A stretch of 64,000 bases of DNA. Origin: Epicoccum nigrum (lineage: Eukaryota > Ascomycota > Dothideomycetes > Pleosporales > Didymellaceae). The stretch covers positions 62,001 through 126,000 of the forward strand of contig KZ107851.1 of the NCBI GenBank assembly GCA_002116315.1, given 5' to 3'. This document shows positions 10,906-21,543 of this stretch, in pieces (the first letter of the stretch is position 1; the number at the start of each line of letters is the position of its first letter). The notes beneath the pieces were generated by a model. It saw only the letters and a list, made by a program, of their open reading frames with translations, was not told the DNA's origin and ran no database searches. The translations under genes and the position numbers were made by a program.

Positions 10906-13603
10906 TCTTCACCAAGTTCCAGCTCCAGGTCGGGTAGCCATAGGGGCGGCTCCTCGTCGATATCAGCCCTTGTTTCAACCTTGGTGCCATGCATAGTCGT
11001 TGCTGGTCTGCTTGTAGGAGCATTTCTATTTTTGCGCGTCAAGCTGAAGCGGGTTTACGCACCCCGGACATTCCATGATGCCCTCCAAGAGGAGTAAGTG
11101 CTTACGTTCTCTGCGCTTAGTTGCTCAAGTGCTAACGCGACCAAGCGAAAAGACACCTTCCGCAGGGACAAGCACTCTCGGCTGGCTCAGCAAGTTCAAG
11201 GGGCTGAGTGACGATTACATCCTCAACCACCACTCCCTCGACGCTTACCTATATGTTCGATTCCTGAAGATGCTCACGCTGATGGCATTCGTGGGTGCTC
11301 TTATAACCTGGCCCGTACTCTTCCCTGTCAACGCGACAGGCGGAGCTGGTGAGTCGGGCCTGGACATCCTCTCCTTCTCAAATATCTCTGGCACCAATCC
11401 CGCGAGATACTTTGCCCATGCGACGATAGCCTGGTTGTTCTTTGGATGGGTCATGTTCTTGGTCGGAAGAGAGATGATCTATCTAGGTAAGGTCCGACAA
11501 GCCTATCTGCTATCAATGTGGAACGCAAGCCGGATCTCGCAGCGTACTGTCTTGTTCACCGACGTACCTGAGAAGGAGCTCTCGCTCGAGCGTCTGCACA
11601 CAAAGTTTTCCAGCGCAGCACAAATTTGGTTGGTCCCCGATGTGTCTGATCTTGAGGATGATGTAGAGGAGCTCGAGGAGACAGTTGCAAATCTGGAGAA
11701 GAGCGAGATTAAGTTATTGCAGACGGTTACCAAGGACCGTAAAAAAGAAGGAGAGAAGACAACAAGCACAGACGCCACCTTACGACCGACACACAGAACG
11801 AAGTTCCTTGTTGGTGATAAAGTAGACTCCGTCAGCTACTATCGCAAACGCGTCGCTGAACTCTTTCCCAAGATACGCTCAGTCCAGCGCAAACATCTGA
11901 CCGGGAAGGGAAAGCTTGCAAGTGCCGCCTTCGTTGAGTTTAGCACAATGGCTGCGGCAGAGAAAGCATTCAACGATAATCAACACCATCGACCTACCAA
12001 CTACTCCTCTCGTCAGATGGGTGTCCTTCCTGATGAAGTTGTCTGGAAGAACCTTGGAATGGGTGCAAAGAATCGCGCACTTCGTCATGTGGTAGCGACA
12101 ATCGCGATATGCGTTCTCATTATCTTCTGGAGTATCCCAGTTGCGCTAGTGGGTGTGATTAGCAACGTCAACTACCTTACCGAGAACGTCCCGTTCTTGG
12201 GCTTTATCGACAATATCCCAGACGTCATTCTGGGTGTAGTGACCGGCCTACTTCCGGTCGTACTTTTGGCTGTGCTCATGGCTCTTGTTCCGGTTATCTG
12301 CCGCTGTAAGTTCTTTCTCCCGATTACTTGACACAGACTAACGATTGTGTGCCTAGTTTTTGCAAAGCTATCAGGAGCGGCAACCCTCTCAGAGGTTGAG
12401 GAGCAATGCCAAAAGTGGTACTTCGCTTTTCAAGTCATTCAGGTCTTCCTAATTACGACATTCACTTCTGGAGCCGCGGCAGTCGCGAGCCAAATTGTGT
12501 CCGATCCCGCGCAAGCTGTCTCGCTCTTGTCACAAAATCTTCCCAAAGCTTCGAACTTCTACATTTCCTATTTCATCCTGTATGGTGTTGCCAATGCAGC
12601 ACGCTATCTGTTCAATTTGATCGGTCTTCTCAAGGCAGTGGTCTTGAGCAAGCTCGCAAAAACCCCAAGGAAGAAGTATGAGCACTACATCGCTTTCGCT
12701 GAGCCATCGTGGGGAGCCGAATATCCAAAATGGACCAACTTGGGCGTGATTGCCCTATCTTACGCAGTAATAGCTCCGCTGGTGTTGGGTTTCGCGACTG
12801 TTGGCATTGGACTTATCTATTTGTCGTACCGCTACAACATGCTCTACGCTCTCGACACCCATATCGACACCAAAGGTGGTTTCTACGCACGCGCCCTCCA
12901 ACAGCTCATGGTTGGTGTCTACCTTGGAGAGCTGTGTCTCCTGGGCCTCTTCGGTCTGAACATAGGCAATAGCGTTGTCTCGGCCGGGCCCACCGTCATG
13001 CAGGGCGTATTGATTGTTGCCACCATCATCTTTCATATCTTTATGACACAAAAGCTGAAGCACGTCGACCTCACATCGCAATACAGCAACTTCGATCAAC
13101 GCGGCGCCGAGACTGGTCGAGAAATTTCCCAACCAGCTACATCCCAGAGCGGAAGCGACAGCGATACCTCGGAACGAGCTTTGGTTTCACGACCGGAGAG
13201 AAGGATTGTCAGTCGCCATAACAGTACTTTAACACAACCAAATAACACCCGGCCGAATCGTTCGCTCGTCCAGCGCATGTTTTCGCCTCACACCCTATCT
13301 GCTGATCAGATTTCAGCCTCTTTGATCACACGTTTCAACAATCCAGTCACTCCTTACACCCGGCAAGAGATCTTGGAGGCATATCTGCATCCGGCTTTAG
13401 CCCAACGGCAGGATGTGATATGGCTCGCTAGAGACACGGCAGGCGTCAGCAAGTACGAGATCGCCCAGTTGATAGAGACTGTTGGGCGTCACGGTGTTGA
13501 GTGTACGGACGAGTGTGCTTTCATGAATAAGAAGGGCAAAGTGGACTGGAATCCAGAAACTGTACGACAAGCGCCGTTGTGGGAGGAGCCAGTTATCTAC
13601 TAG
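10906..13603 (+). CDS. CSC1/OSCA/TMEM63-family cation channel (DUF221, Rsn1/Phm7-like)
   Basis: Three exons, 10906-11093, 11146-12305 and 12357-13603, join in frame to 864 residues. Introns are GTAAGT..CCAAG and GTAAGT..CCTAG, the first with a CTAAC branch site. The start MSSPSSSSRSG was chosen because a transmembrane segment (ISALVSTLVPCIVVAGLLVGAFLFL) follows directly; an upstream in-frame ATG at 10852 is possible. The N-terminal RSN1_TM region reads LSDDYILNHHSLDAYLYVRFLKML. A cytosolic PHM7-like loop with an acidic coiled stretch follows (about residues 220-370), then PDEVVWKNLG and the multi-helix DUF221 core continuing into exon 3. Family members are osmosensitive or mechanosensitive calcium-permeable channels of plasma or internal membranes. 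The C-terminal tail (TRQEILEAYLHPAL..) is typical of fungal members. Confidence 0.92.
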
Positions 13604-15074
13604 GCTTGATACTCCAATCAAATGATATCGCAATCCCCGACACCACAGTCAGTCGAGCAGGCTTGCACTTTTTCAAAATATAGTATCGTTGACTGTATCA
13701 CAAGTGATGAAACACCACGAACTCTACTTCGAGAAATTGCTGAAGTGAAGTTCAGCAGCTCACCATGCGAAAGAATTTTCACCACAATTACTAACTAGGT
13801 CTGCGCCCAAAAAATTGAGAGTGCTACATCCATGGAGGGACCTTACGGGCAGGAACGTATGCTCAGTTTTCGACGCTGTTAAGCGAGGGAGGTCGGCATC
13901 GAGCCAATATTTACAAGAGATCAGCGAGGCAAGCCGGCTACCATGACAATGACTGGTAGTTTCCAGGAAGCATACTGCAGCAGAATTGCTCGATAGTGTT
14001 TCTTATCCGGAACAATGGAGATCTAAGAAATAAGCGAATGCAAATCATAAGAACCCAGGACTTAGTGAGGGTGATGGAGTGAGGGTGGAAGATGGCTTGC
14101 CGTATCTTGGAGCGAAATTTGCAACATCTCGGCAAAATGCCAGTATTCCGTATCAACGGGAAGCGATACCGGCTCCGGTGTATTGTCTAGTAAACGGTCG
14201 GGATCTTGGTTATTTGTACCTTCGTAACGCTGTGACTTCTTTCCTGCACGACACCCATTGATCATTTGCTGAGGCGCAGTGAAGAAGTGCGCCATGTGTT
14301 CTTTACTGAACGCTCATCCTACTCGTGATATTGATTATTACGTCGTCAAAATATGTCACTTCCTCAGTGAGCTGATGAACCCCGCATATCGGCTGCCCAG
14401 CTGAGCTGAGCTAATTGTGGCTTCAGCCGCTGGAAGGGTCCAAACCAGCACACAGCCACATACCTCATCAAAACCATCCCGGGTATACCTTCGCAACTCT
14501 TCCGGAAGTAAGGTTATTGAAATGCACTAGTCGTCCAACACGAGCCAACCTGGCATGGGAGGCTCAGATCTGATTATACATCTGCCTATCACAGCTTCAA
14601 AGATTCGAGTCTCGTACAAGAACTTATTGCAGAGCTCCACTCATCCTCACTATAGTAATTGCTAACCCCTCATATGACTAGGAGGAGTTGCGATGTCGTA
14701 GCTCGCTATACAGTGGCGAAGCCACGAAGCCACGAGTGCCGAGGAGGGTGCCCTGCATCGTGGCTTGAAGCATGTATCAGGCCGGAGAAAAGGATTGTAT
14801 CACCCAAATTGCTAAACTAAATTTGACGCGATGATAGAAAGTACTGTATAAGTTGTACGAAGATACAAGAGTGGACGGCGGGGAGCCGATAGGTCATGTT
14901 CTGTACCATGTTTAAGAGCCTTGCTAGACCTATTAGTGTAGAAGAATGATCAATCAGATAGTACGGACAGCAAAGTACCAGCCTCTGAGGTAAAGAAACG
15001 TTTACCCTTCCACTGTGCTTTCTACGAACCCGATGTAAGCATCCCCTGTAGCTGCCGTCCGGAGACCTTGATTA
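13604..15074. other. Gene-poor intergenic stretch
   Basis: About 1.5 kb without supportable coding sequence. It contains one small inverted repeat (AAGCCACGA at 14727-14735 against TCGTGGCTT at 14758-14766). The composition and scattered stops suggest non-coding or decayed repeat sequence. Confidence 0.45.
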
Positions 15075-15497
15075 GGGGTATATCGTTATCGCGTATTTAG
15101 CAACACTCAGAAATTCAAGTGGTAACGCTATTATAGAATACCACAGTATTTTAGCACCGTCGCAGCACCAGTGCTGATGCATGCTTCCTAGGGCTAAAAT
15201 CTGGGTATTTACCCAGATAATTAGCGTACGGTCTGTAGGTTAGACATCTGCCTCTATAGGTAATCTGCATAGATTTTAATCTAGTGCGTGGGGATATCCT
15301 TTTGTAACGAGCACAGGCGAGCAGAGATTCTGTGGTAACGAGCAGAGGATCTGGTAACGAGCAGTAGTGGCAGGTCACGAGAATCTTATAGATAGGAGAC
15401 GTGATGTGAGCCTTCGCCACATTCTGTACAGCTCTGGGTCCGAGTACGAGTCTACTGCCCTGCGTTTCTTGGTGTTTTGAATAACGATATACCCCTA
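15073..15497. mobile_element. MITE-like element with 15-bp TIRs and TA target duplication
   Basis: The sequence GGGGTATATCGTTAT at 15075-15089 is repeated as an exact inverted copy at 15481-15495. Both outer edges are flanked by TA (15073-15074 and 15496-15497), the target duplication of Tc1/mariner/pogo elements. The 421-base interior has no transposase. It contains three copies of a GTAACGAGCA-type motif between 15304 and 15364. A minus-strand frame of 132 codons crosses the right end but resembles no family. The TIR differs from that of the intact pogo element at 35653, so that transposase is not an obvious source of mobility. Confidence 0.6.
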
Positions 15498-16396
15498 TTG
15501 CGGTCACAACCGCCAAATGACGCACATAGTATCGTTTTGCTCGGCTCATAACCGAGGAAGCGAGGAACGAATAAGTAATGCTTCGTCATGGCAAGGCCGC
15601 TTGAACGGCGACGATGTAGAACCTTCTCTCTGATTCGATGGTTACAATCCATATACGTCGTCAGTTAGGTGGGCGGCTCAAGACCCTTCTGCACACAAGA
15701 CCCTTCTGTGCAGACAAGACGCCATGGTGCAGGATGCCTAGACCCCAAGCTTATGCCAACGAAGCTTAGGTAGAAGCTTGGTGAGCTTAGTTCTCGATTA
15801 GGATGAGCTACATTCAGGGTCCAGCTAAATGCGTCGAAGCGTACCAGCAGATCGGTGCGAGTCCCTGTGACCGGGAGATCTTCCGAAGATCTGCAGGCTG
15901 ACATTTCATCAGCGGCGGCAGGATAGATCATCATTGTCCCCGGTACGGTAGGTAGGAACTCAGGAAGGTTCTGCCGGATATCCTCAACACTACTTTCGTA
16001 TGGAGCATGAGCAACCAGTGCCGTCAGCGTCTCCAATCTATCATGACACTATGTTCTTACGGTGCAGATCACTGCTTGAATGCTCGGTATGACGACGCGC
16101 TGGTCGCTTACAACGTCTTTTGGCTTGACAGTGAGGTTCTCTTGATCATTGCCTGGACCGAGAGTGCCCTTAGACACGGCTTTCCTTCCCGAGTAACATC
16201 ATCGTGCAGCCAGCTGAGAAGCGAGAAGAGCGATCTCGTCGAGGTATATAAGATCAAGAGAACCACTGTCTTGAAGAAACCAGCAACTCAGAACCTCAGC
16301 AACCATCAACAGCACTTCCAAGCTTTCACCTCTTCTTCATTCTAAAACATCAAGCACCCTCTTGAAACTTGAACACTTCTTCCTCCACCAAACAAG
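15498..16396. other. Intergenic and promoter region of the small secreted protein
   Basis: No gene is supported. It holds a short direct repeat (AAGACCCTTCTG, about 15679-15710), and the last 160 bases carry a TATA box and a pyrimidine-rich leader before the ATG at 16397. Confidence 0.45.
16245..16252 (+). promoter_or_regulatory. TATA box of the small secreted protein gene
   Basis: TATATAAG lies about 150 bases before the ATG at 16397, followed by a CT- and CA-rich leader, a layout common in strongly expressed fungal genes. Confidence 0.5.
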
Positions 16397-16858
16397 ATGC
16401 CTTCCGCTTCCAAGATCATTCTTGCCCTCGCCATGTTCGCTATGGCCACAAATGCCCTTCCTACCCCTCAGCTTGCGGGTGAGGGTGCGCTTTTCGACAG
16501 TCTCTTCACTGACACCGACAACGGTGTTGGTCATGGCGTCGAGAACGCTGAGGACAACACTGCAGCTCTGGTCAGTGGTATCAAGGGCTCAACTGGATCC
16601 ACTGGCTCCACTGGAGGCTCTACACCACCACCACCACCACCACCACCCCCACATCGCCGCCAGCTCGACAAAATCGCCAATGGCTTTCAGACTCTGTCTA
16701 ATGCCGTTGGCACCGGATCCTCCACCACCGGAGCCACCAATGCCATGGACAACCTTGACGGCACTCTTACCTCTGGTGCTGCCAACGCTGGTGCTTCCAT
16801 CGGAGGTACTGAGGACAGCACCTTGGAGGGTGCTGGTAATGCTGTGCCACGCCTCTGA
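16397..16858 (+). CDS. Small secreted protein with polyproline tract and Kex2-type site
   Basis: An intronless 153-residue protein. Residues 1-20 (MPSASKIILALAMFAMATNA) form a clear signal peptide, with cleavage expected near NALPTP. A Gly/Ser/Thr-rich stretch leads into nine consecutive prolines (about residues 76-84, encoded by a CCA/CCC tract), then HRRQL, a dibasic site where Kex2-type processing could release the C-terminal half. That half is rich in Gly, Ala, Asn and Thr (TGATNAMDNLDG, SGAANAGASIGG). No cysteines are present, so it is not a disulfide-rich effector. I do not recognise a family. Strong core promoter elements and secretion suggest an abundant extracellular protein. Confidence 0.8.
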   Translation: MPSASKIILALAMFAMATNALPTPQLAGEGALFDSLFTDTDNGVGHGVENAEDNTAALVSGIKGSTGSTGSTGGSTPPPPPPPPPHRRQLDKIANGFQTLSNAVGTGSSTTGATNAMDNLDGTLTSGAANAGASIGGTEDSTLEGAGNAVPRL

Positions 16859-18084
16859 AAGATGAGTTGAGTCCAAGCCATGCTGGAACTGCTGTTGATG
16901 ATGGGATATGAGTATTTCTCTATTAATGAGCGTTGTTGTTGCTAAGCGTAGCGTTTTGTCTGAGCGTATTGCAGCGTATTAGCTCATGAGATTGTGTGAT
17001 TAGTGTATCATGATAGTTATAACTCGACGTTAAATCTTATTGACAATCTTCCTATTTCGACATCTTTGCTTATCACAACTAGCTTTGTCGTGGCCTGTGG
17101 ACTGTAGTTGATGTTTCCGTGATATGGAATATACAACGATCTGCTAACGTATTGAGTGTTAGGTTAATTCTTTCTTTGTAAAGGCGCTTAAAGCTATCAC
17201 TTAGCTGCTTCAGGCGACTCAGCCCCAGAGTAAGGCTCGACACCAGGAGGACGCTCAGCCCAAGGAGGAGGCTCAGTTCAAGAAGGATACCTGAGCTTAC
17301 AGCATGCGAGCGGGCATAGTGCGGGAACGGAATTGATTGAGGCAACTCAACTCTTGACGGTGTAGCTTAGGTAAATCAATGGATCTTTGTGATGAGTACA
17401 CACTCTTATAGCTGCATTTACTTTCCAACCTATCTTGATTAAATCCAACAATGTGCCAAGTAGTTTGCGAAGATTCCCCTTTCTTGCGAACACCTTGTCA
17501 GTATCGTGCTGTTAGATACTTGGTTCTGACTCCACCCCCCCCCCCCCCTTGCACGCTGCGGAAGAGACGCTTCTCAGCATGGAGCCAGCTCCGACAAAGT
17601 GCGATGGTGGAGTCGCAACCAAACCTGATAATACGTGCTACAATGGAGAACGCCATGTATGTATACCATCCGGCAGACCTGCCTCCCTTTCTACTCGATC
17701 GACAAGGACCCAGAAGATGTAAGTAACGTGTGATGCGCTATGAACAGGGGTGCTCTCGAGATCCCGTCTCCTCATGGACTGCACCATACGCGCACCAAGC
17801 GAACACTATATATGTATTCTCGAAGGTTCGCGCTCGAAAAAGCAGATAGTGAATGCGGCTAAGAGATAGCTCTTTGCGCGTCGTTGGGAATTCAGGCAGG
17901 GTTCTGGAAGGGCAGATTCAAGTCATCACAAGGCTGCCATCAAAAGAGATGCGCGCTTCCTGAGATGACCAGAATATTAGCTACCTTCGTTTGCTATTTA
18001 TTTTGAGTCGTCTGTACCTGACAGAAGTGTTCAGACCGCACCAGACAACCTGCTCGAGCGACTTCCAACCGGGAAGCCGCACCC
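16859..18084. other. Intergenic, no gene seen
   Basis: About 1.2 kb. It contains a run of 14 C at 17535-17548. At 17206-17294 an exon-like Gln/Lys/Glu-rich reading (plus strand, after a CACTTAG acceptor) has no partner exon that I can find. Confidence 0.4.
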
Positions 18085-18297
18085 ATGACGGCACCAGGAA
18101 GTGCTGCTCGCGAGCACCTGACCCAATTGTACACCCAAGGCGTACGGATTGGCGAGCAATTCAAGTCTGCGACTGCATCACTTAACGCCGTTCCAGGCAA
18201 CCTCTGGGACTTACGGCTTCCGCGAGGCGCGAACGAGCCTCAAGACCCTCGGAAGACTGGAGAAGCAGAAGTTGCTGCTTCTCTGAGCGGTGGATGA
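18085..18297 (+). CDS. Possible small hypothetical protein carrying a VPGNLWD module
   Basis: A 70-residue frame starting MTAPGSAAREHL. Residues around VPGNLWD..GEAEVAASLSGG recur 160 bases downstream in another frame (VPGNFWD..GEAEDAAHPSSG). Conservation of the amino acid pattern through a duplication is mild evidence for past coding. There is no recognisable family, no signal peptide and no clear promoter. It may be a fragment or a chance frame. Confidence 0.25.
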   Translation: MTAPGSAAREHLTQLYTQGVRIGEQFKSATASLNAVPGNLWDLRLPRGANEPQDPRKTGEAEVAASLSGG

Positions 18298-18456
18298 ATG
18301 CACCGCTGAGCATCGTTCCATGCAGGTTCTGGGACTGCCACATACTGACATGGTTCCGGGCAACTTCTGGGACGGCTTCGTCAAGGCTCGAGTGAGCCCT
18401 GAGGTCGCACAGGCCGGAGAAGCAGAAGACGCTGCTCATCCGAGCAGTGGACGGGC
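18186..18456 (+). repeat. Imperfect tandem duplication of a ~105-bp module
   Basis: The segment from about 18187 (CCGTTCCAGGCAACCTCTGG..) to about 18296 (..GAGCGGTGGA) is repeated at about 18350-18452 (GGTTCCGGGCAACTTCTGG.. ..GAGCAGTGGA). The two copies share the anchors GGCAAC-TCTGGGAC and GGAGAAGCAGAAG and are spaced by about 157-163 bases. The second copy is followed by a frame ending in a poly-glutamate tract. Confidence 0.6.
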
Positions 18457-18550
18457 AGTCTCCACGGCGACGTCGTATGGAGGCGCCGTTCACACCTCTG
18501 GGAAACTGCTGGGTACGCACTTCTATCCGGTAGGTCGTGGGGATGACGAG

Positions 18551-18603
18551 GATGAGGAGGAGGAGGAGGAGGAGGAGGAGGAGGAGGAGGAGGAGGAGGA
18601 GGG
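18551..18603 (+). repeat. (GAG)n microsatellite
   Basis: About 53 bases of near-perfect GAG/GGA trinucleotide repeat. Read on the plus strand it encodes a run of glutamates at the end of the duplicated module. Confidence 0.9.
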
Positions 18604-18729
18604 TGGCGGCTAGATAGATGGTAGTTCCGCCAAACATCAATACCACCCACCTCATCGCACACAAACAAGTCTCTTCTCCAATTGCCATATGCCTCCACTG
18701 CCATTGCTCACTGACGCCGCGTGCCTAGC

Positions 18730-21543
18730 TTACTTCTTGACCCCCCACATCTCCCCCCCAAACGCCACCACCTTCCCCTCGCCCTCCAACCCCTTGAGCA
18801 GACTCGTCACCTCGTCCTCCCCGAACGGAAACCCGCCGATAACCATCATGCGCATCATCATCAGGATCCTGCTGACGGGCATGTTCCCCTGCGCGGTCAA
18901 CATGCCCAGCACAAACGCGGCGTAGACGTGTTTCTTCTCGGTGAGCAGCTCCTCCTGGGTGCGGACGGCCTGGGCGCCCGCAGCCTCGGCGGCGACCTCG
19001 GCGGCGACCGCGGCGGCATGCCCGTCGGCTTTCGCTTTGGCTTTCCCAGACGACGAGGCGCCCGTGGGCAGCGCCTCGATGACGGCGAAGGTATCGCGCG
19101 CCGTCTCGCGCAGCACGCCGCGGCCGACCCAGAAGGCCGCCGCCTGGCGCGCCAGCCCGGCGTCCATGTCCAGCATCGACGCCAGCTGGGCGACGGTCCT
19201 GCTCACCCCCTCCCCGCTGCCGCTCTCGCTCTGCTGCGCCGCCATGGCGGCCTCCCCCTCCCCCCGTGGCTGGAATGCATGCACGACGCTGACCTGCCAG
19301 GGGGCGAGGCCGTCGAAGTCCTGCACGCGGCCGTCGGCGAAGCTGAGCGCGATGCTGGACGAGCCCAGCGCGTTGAGCCAGCGCAGCTTGCGCATGCCCT
19401 TGATGCGGGTGAAGTTGGTGCCGTACGTCTCCTGGAGGGTGGAGATTTCGGGGGGCACGAGAAAGGCGTCGTCGCGGAGGAGGGGCCAGAAGAAGGAGGA
19501 GAGGATTTGTGCGTTGAGGGTTGGAGCTGGGGGCGCCGGCGGTGCGGGTGGTGCGGGTGGTTCTGCCGCTGCGGCTGGGTGTGGGTTTGCGCGCGTGGGA
19601 CGCCGGGATTGCGGGGTGCGTGGGTTGCGGGCTGCAGGCGTGCGCGGATTCCTGAGCTGCTGGCGCTGCTGCTGCTGCTGCTCGGGGGTGGAGAAGGCTG
19701 GAGCGGAGGTGGGTGTGGTTGCAGTCGTGGCGGCGTGGATGGAGGCGTTGATGCGTTTCGAGTCCAGTACGTCGCGCAGCATGACCTCGCATGCCTGCAG
19801 GTTGTTATCGCCAAGGCGCATCTTGATGAGTTCGAGGAGGCGGATTTCCCTCTCGTACTCTGGGTCCTGGCAGCGCAGGAGATGGTCGCCGAGGATGTTC
19901 TTCAGCTCGATTATGAAGTCGTCGCGCTCCCATAGCGTTAGCAAGAACCAAATGACATCCTCCACTTTCGACTTCTTGTAGTCTGGGGACGCGTCTTGTG
20001 GCAGGGGCTGCCAATTCATATCGTTCCAATTCAGCTCTTCATCGGCGTCCTGACCGAGGTTTGTGAGCGGCTTTGCCATCTCGGCGGCGATCTCATAAGA
20101 CAGCTCGCTATTGGAAGAGAACTTGCTGCCGGTCTCATCCTTCAAGTCCGTGAGAAGACTCGATATGATGATCCTCGCTGTATCCTCTCGCTCTTTCAGA
20201 TACCTGCGTATTGGCCGCGCAACTCTCTCCAAGAGCACACCTTTCGGCTCCAGCTCGTGGAAGGCGCGGATGATCGAGATGTACACGTTAAGTATGTATG
20301 TAGTGGTCGTGCCTGGGTGTAGCAATCGTCTGGAGATCTGCTGCGAGAAGCTGGATGTGAGATGCTGCTTTGCACCAGCCACCTTGAGGTAGCACTTAAT
20401 ATCCAGGATAGCGCCCAGACTCTTGTCCCAGTTGATGACGAAGTCGAACAAATTCTCAACCCTGACACGACCGAGTCTGCTCAAAGCCATGTCCTGCCAT
20501 GAGGCAATCTCGGTGGGACATATGGTGCTCTGCTTGCACCGCAGACACTCCAGCACCAGCTCTACCAGTGGACAGAGCCCATCGCGTATCCACGCCTCCA
20601 GCTGAAACACGACCGGCTTCTTCGAATACCAGTCGACCTTCACGTAGTGACTGTTGATGAAAGAATCCATCAGCTTGTTCATGGCATGAGCCAAAGCCTT
20701 CTGTGCATTCTCATCTCCAAGCCCGGCCCTGTCCAAGGCCTGGAGGAGCGTGGTCATGCGCGGCTGAATTTCGCTGGGGGTCTCGGACGCAGCGCTGGGC
20801 TGAACGCCATCCTGGCGCGTGTAGATGTTGAACATCTTGCACCCCGCGTCGTACAAGACGTAGCTCAGAGTCTTGGAGAAGCGTTGGGGAGGAACGCAAT
20901 GCGCAAATAACGCACGCATGTCGCGCCTGAACTTGAAAGCCGCGATGCCAGCTGCATCGTCTTCCTCCCTCCTCACCGGCCGATTCGATCGTCTCGTCGA
21001 GATGGCGCCACTCCGCAAGAAAGGCAGAATGTGCTCATTGAACGGCTCGAGGTACACGTTCTGCACCTGCGCCAACAGCGTTTGGGTGTCGTGAAGCAGA
21101 TCCCAGCTCCTCCCCACCTTGACATCGTCCCGCCACAGCTCCTCCAACCCGGGCTGCACGTGGTTCGCGAAATGCAGCCTGCACTCATTGGTATACCACT
21201 CCACAAGCCCCTCTTCCCCGTTTCGCACCTCGTCCGAGGCTCTGCCCTCACCTGCAAGCAGGTACACTAGCGCATCCTCGACCTCTCTTGTCCGATGCAG
21301 TATGCGGGGTACGGCAGGTATCACCTTGTCCAAGCTCAGAAATCTCGTCGCGCAGCTCCATGCTATGGTGCGCTTGACGCCTCGGTGTGTGTTGTTGTCG
21401 TGCAGCTCTGTCTGGCGCGGAATGTATGGGGATGCGCTTGGTGCCGCGACGCCGAGGTCTGGCGTTGAGACCGGTGTCGGTATGGTGTGCGAGAGCGATA
21501 AGACAGGAAAGACGGATGAGAAAACAAGGGTTTGGTGGTCCAT
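18730..21543 (-). CDS. APC2: Anaphase-promoting complex subunit 2 (cullin-like)
   Basis: An intronless 937-residue protein starting MDHQTLVFSSVFP. The central and C-terminal parts match the APC2/cullin homology region: FFWPLLRDDAFLVPPEISTL, then MRKLRWLNALGSSSIALSFADG and APWQVSVVHAFQP. The end (RILMMMRMMVIGGFPFGEDEVTSLLKGLEGEGKV followed by FGGEMWGVKK) is the APC2 C-terminal winged-helix domain. In the APC/C E3 ligase, APC2 forms the catalytic core with the RING subunit APC11 and ubiquitylates mitotic regulators. A disordered insert near residues 590-650 (polyglutamine, then Pro/Ala-rich) is expected to be lineage-variable. Long antisense frames across the GC-rich 3' half are shadows of codon bias. 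Confidence 0.93.
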   Translation of the reverse strand: MDHQTLVFSSVFPVLSLSHTIPTPVSTPDLGVAAPSASPYIPRQTELHDNNTHRGVKRTIAWSCATRFLSLDKVIPAVPRILHRTREVEDALVYLLAGEGRASDEVRNGEEGLVEWYTNECRLHFANHVQPGLEELWRDDVKVGRSWDLLHDTQTLLAQVQNVYLEPFNEHILPFLRSGAISTRRSNRPVRREEDDAAGIAAFKFRRDMRALFAHCVPPQRFSKTLSYVLYDAGCKMFNIYTRQDGVQPSAASETPSEIQPRMTTLLQALDRAGLGDENAQKALAHAMNKLMDSFINSHYVKVDWYSKKPVVFQLEAWIRDGLCPLVELVLECLRCKQSTICPTEIASWQDMALSRLGRVRVENLFDFVINWDKSLGAILDIKCYLKVAGAKQHLTSSFSQQISRRLLHPGTTTTYILNVYISIIRAFHELEPKGVLLERVARPIRRYLKEREDTARIIISSLLTDLKDETGSKFSSNSELSYEIAAEMAKPLTNLGQDADEELNWNDMNWQPLPQDASPDYKKSKVEDVIWFLLTLWERDDFIIELKNILGDHLLRCQDPEYEREIRLLELIKMRLGDNNLQACEVMLRDVLDSKRINASIHAATTATTPTSAPAFSTPEQQQQQRQQLRNPRTPAARNPRTPQSRRPTRANPHPAAAAEPPAPPAPPAPPAPTLNAQILSSFFWPLLRDDAFLVPPEISTLQETYGTNFTRIKGMRKLRWLNALGSSSIALSFADGRVQDFDGLAPWQVSVVHAFQPRGEGEAAMAAQQSESGSGEGVSRTVAQLASMLDMDAGLARQAAAFWVGRGVLRETARDTFAVIEALPTGASSSGKAKAKADGHAAAVAAEVAAEAAGAQAVRTQEELLTEKKHVYAAFVLGMLTAQGNMPVSRILMMMRMMVIGGFPFGEDEVTSLLKGLEGEGKVVAFGGEMWGVKK

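Noticed and set aside
15151..15549. A 132-codon minus frame across the right end of the MITE
   Set aside because: It spans the element boundary and resembles no transposase or other family.
17206..17294. Exon-like Gln/Lys/Glu-rich reading after a CACTTAG acceptor
   Set aside because: No upstream exon, start codon or promoter could be linked to it.
18721..19981. Plus-strand frames of 404 and 346 codons
   Set aside because: Antisense to the GC-rich 3' half of APC2; low-complexity Arg/Gly/Ala translations.
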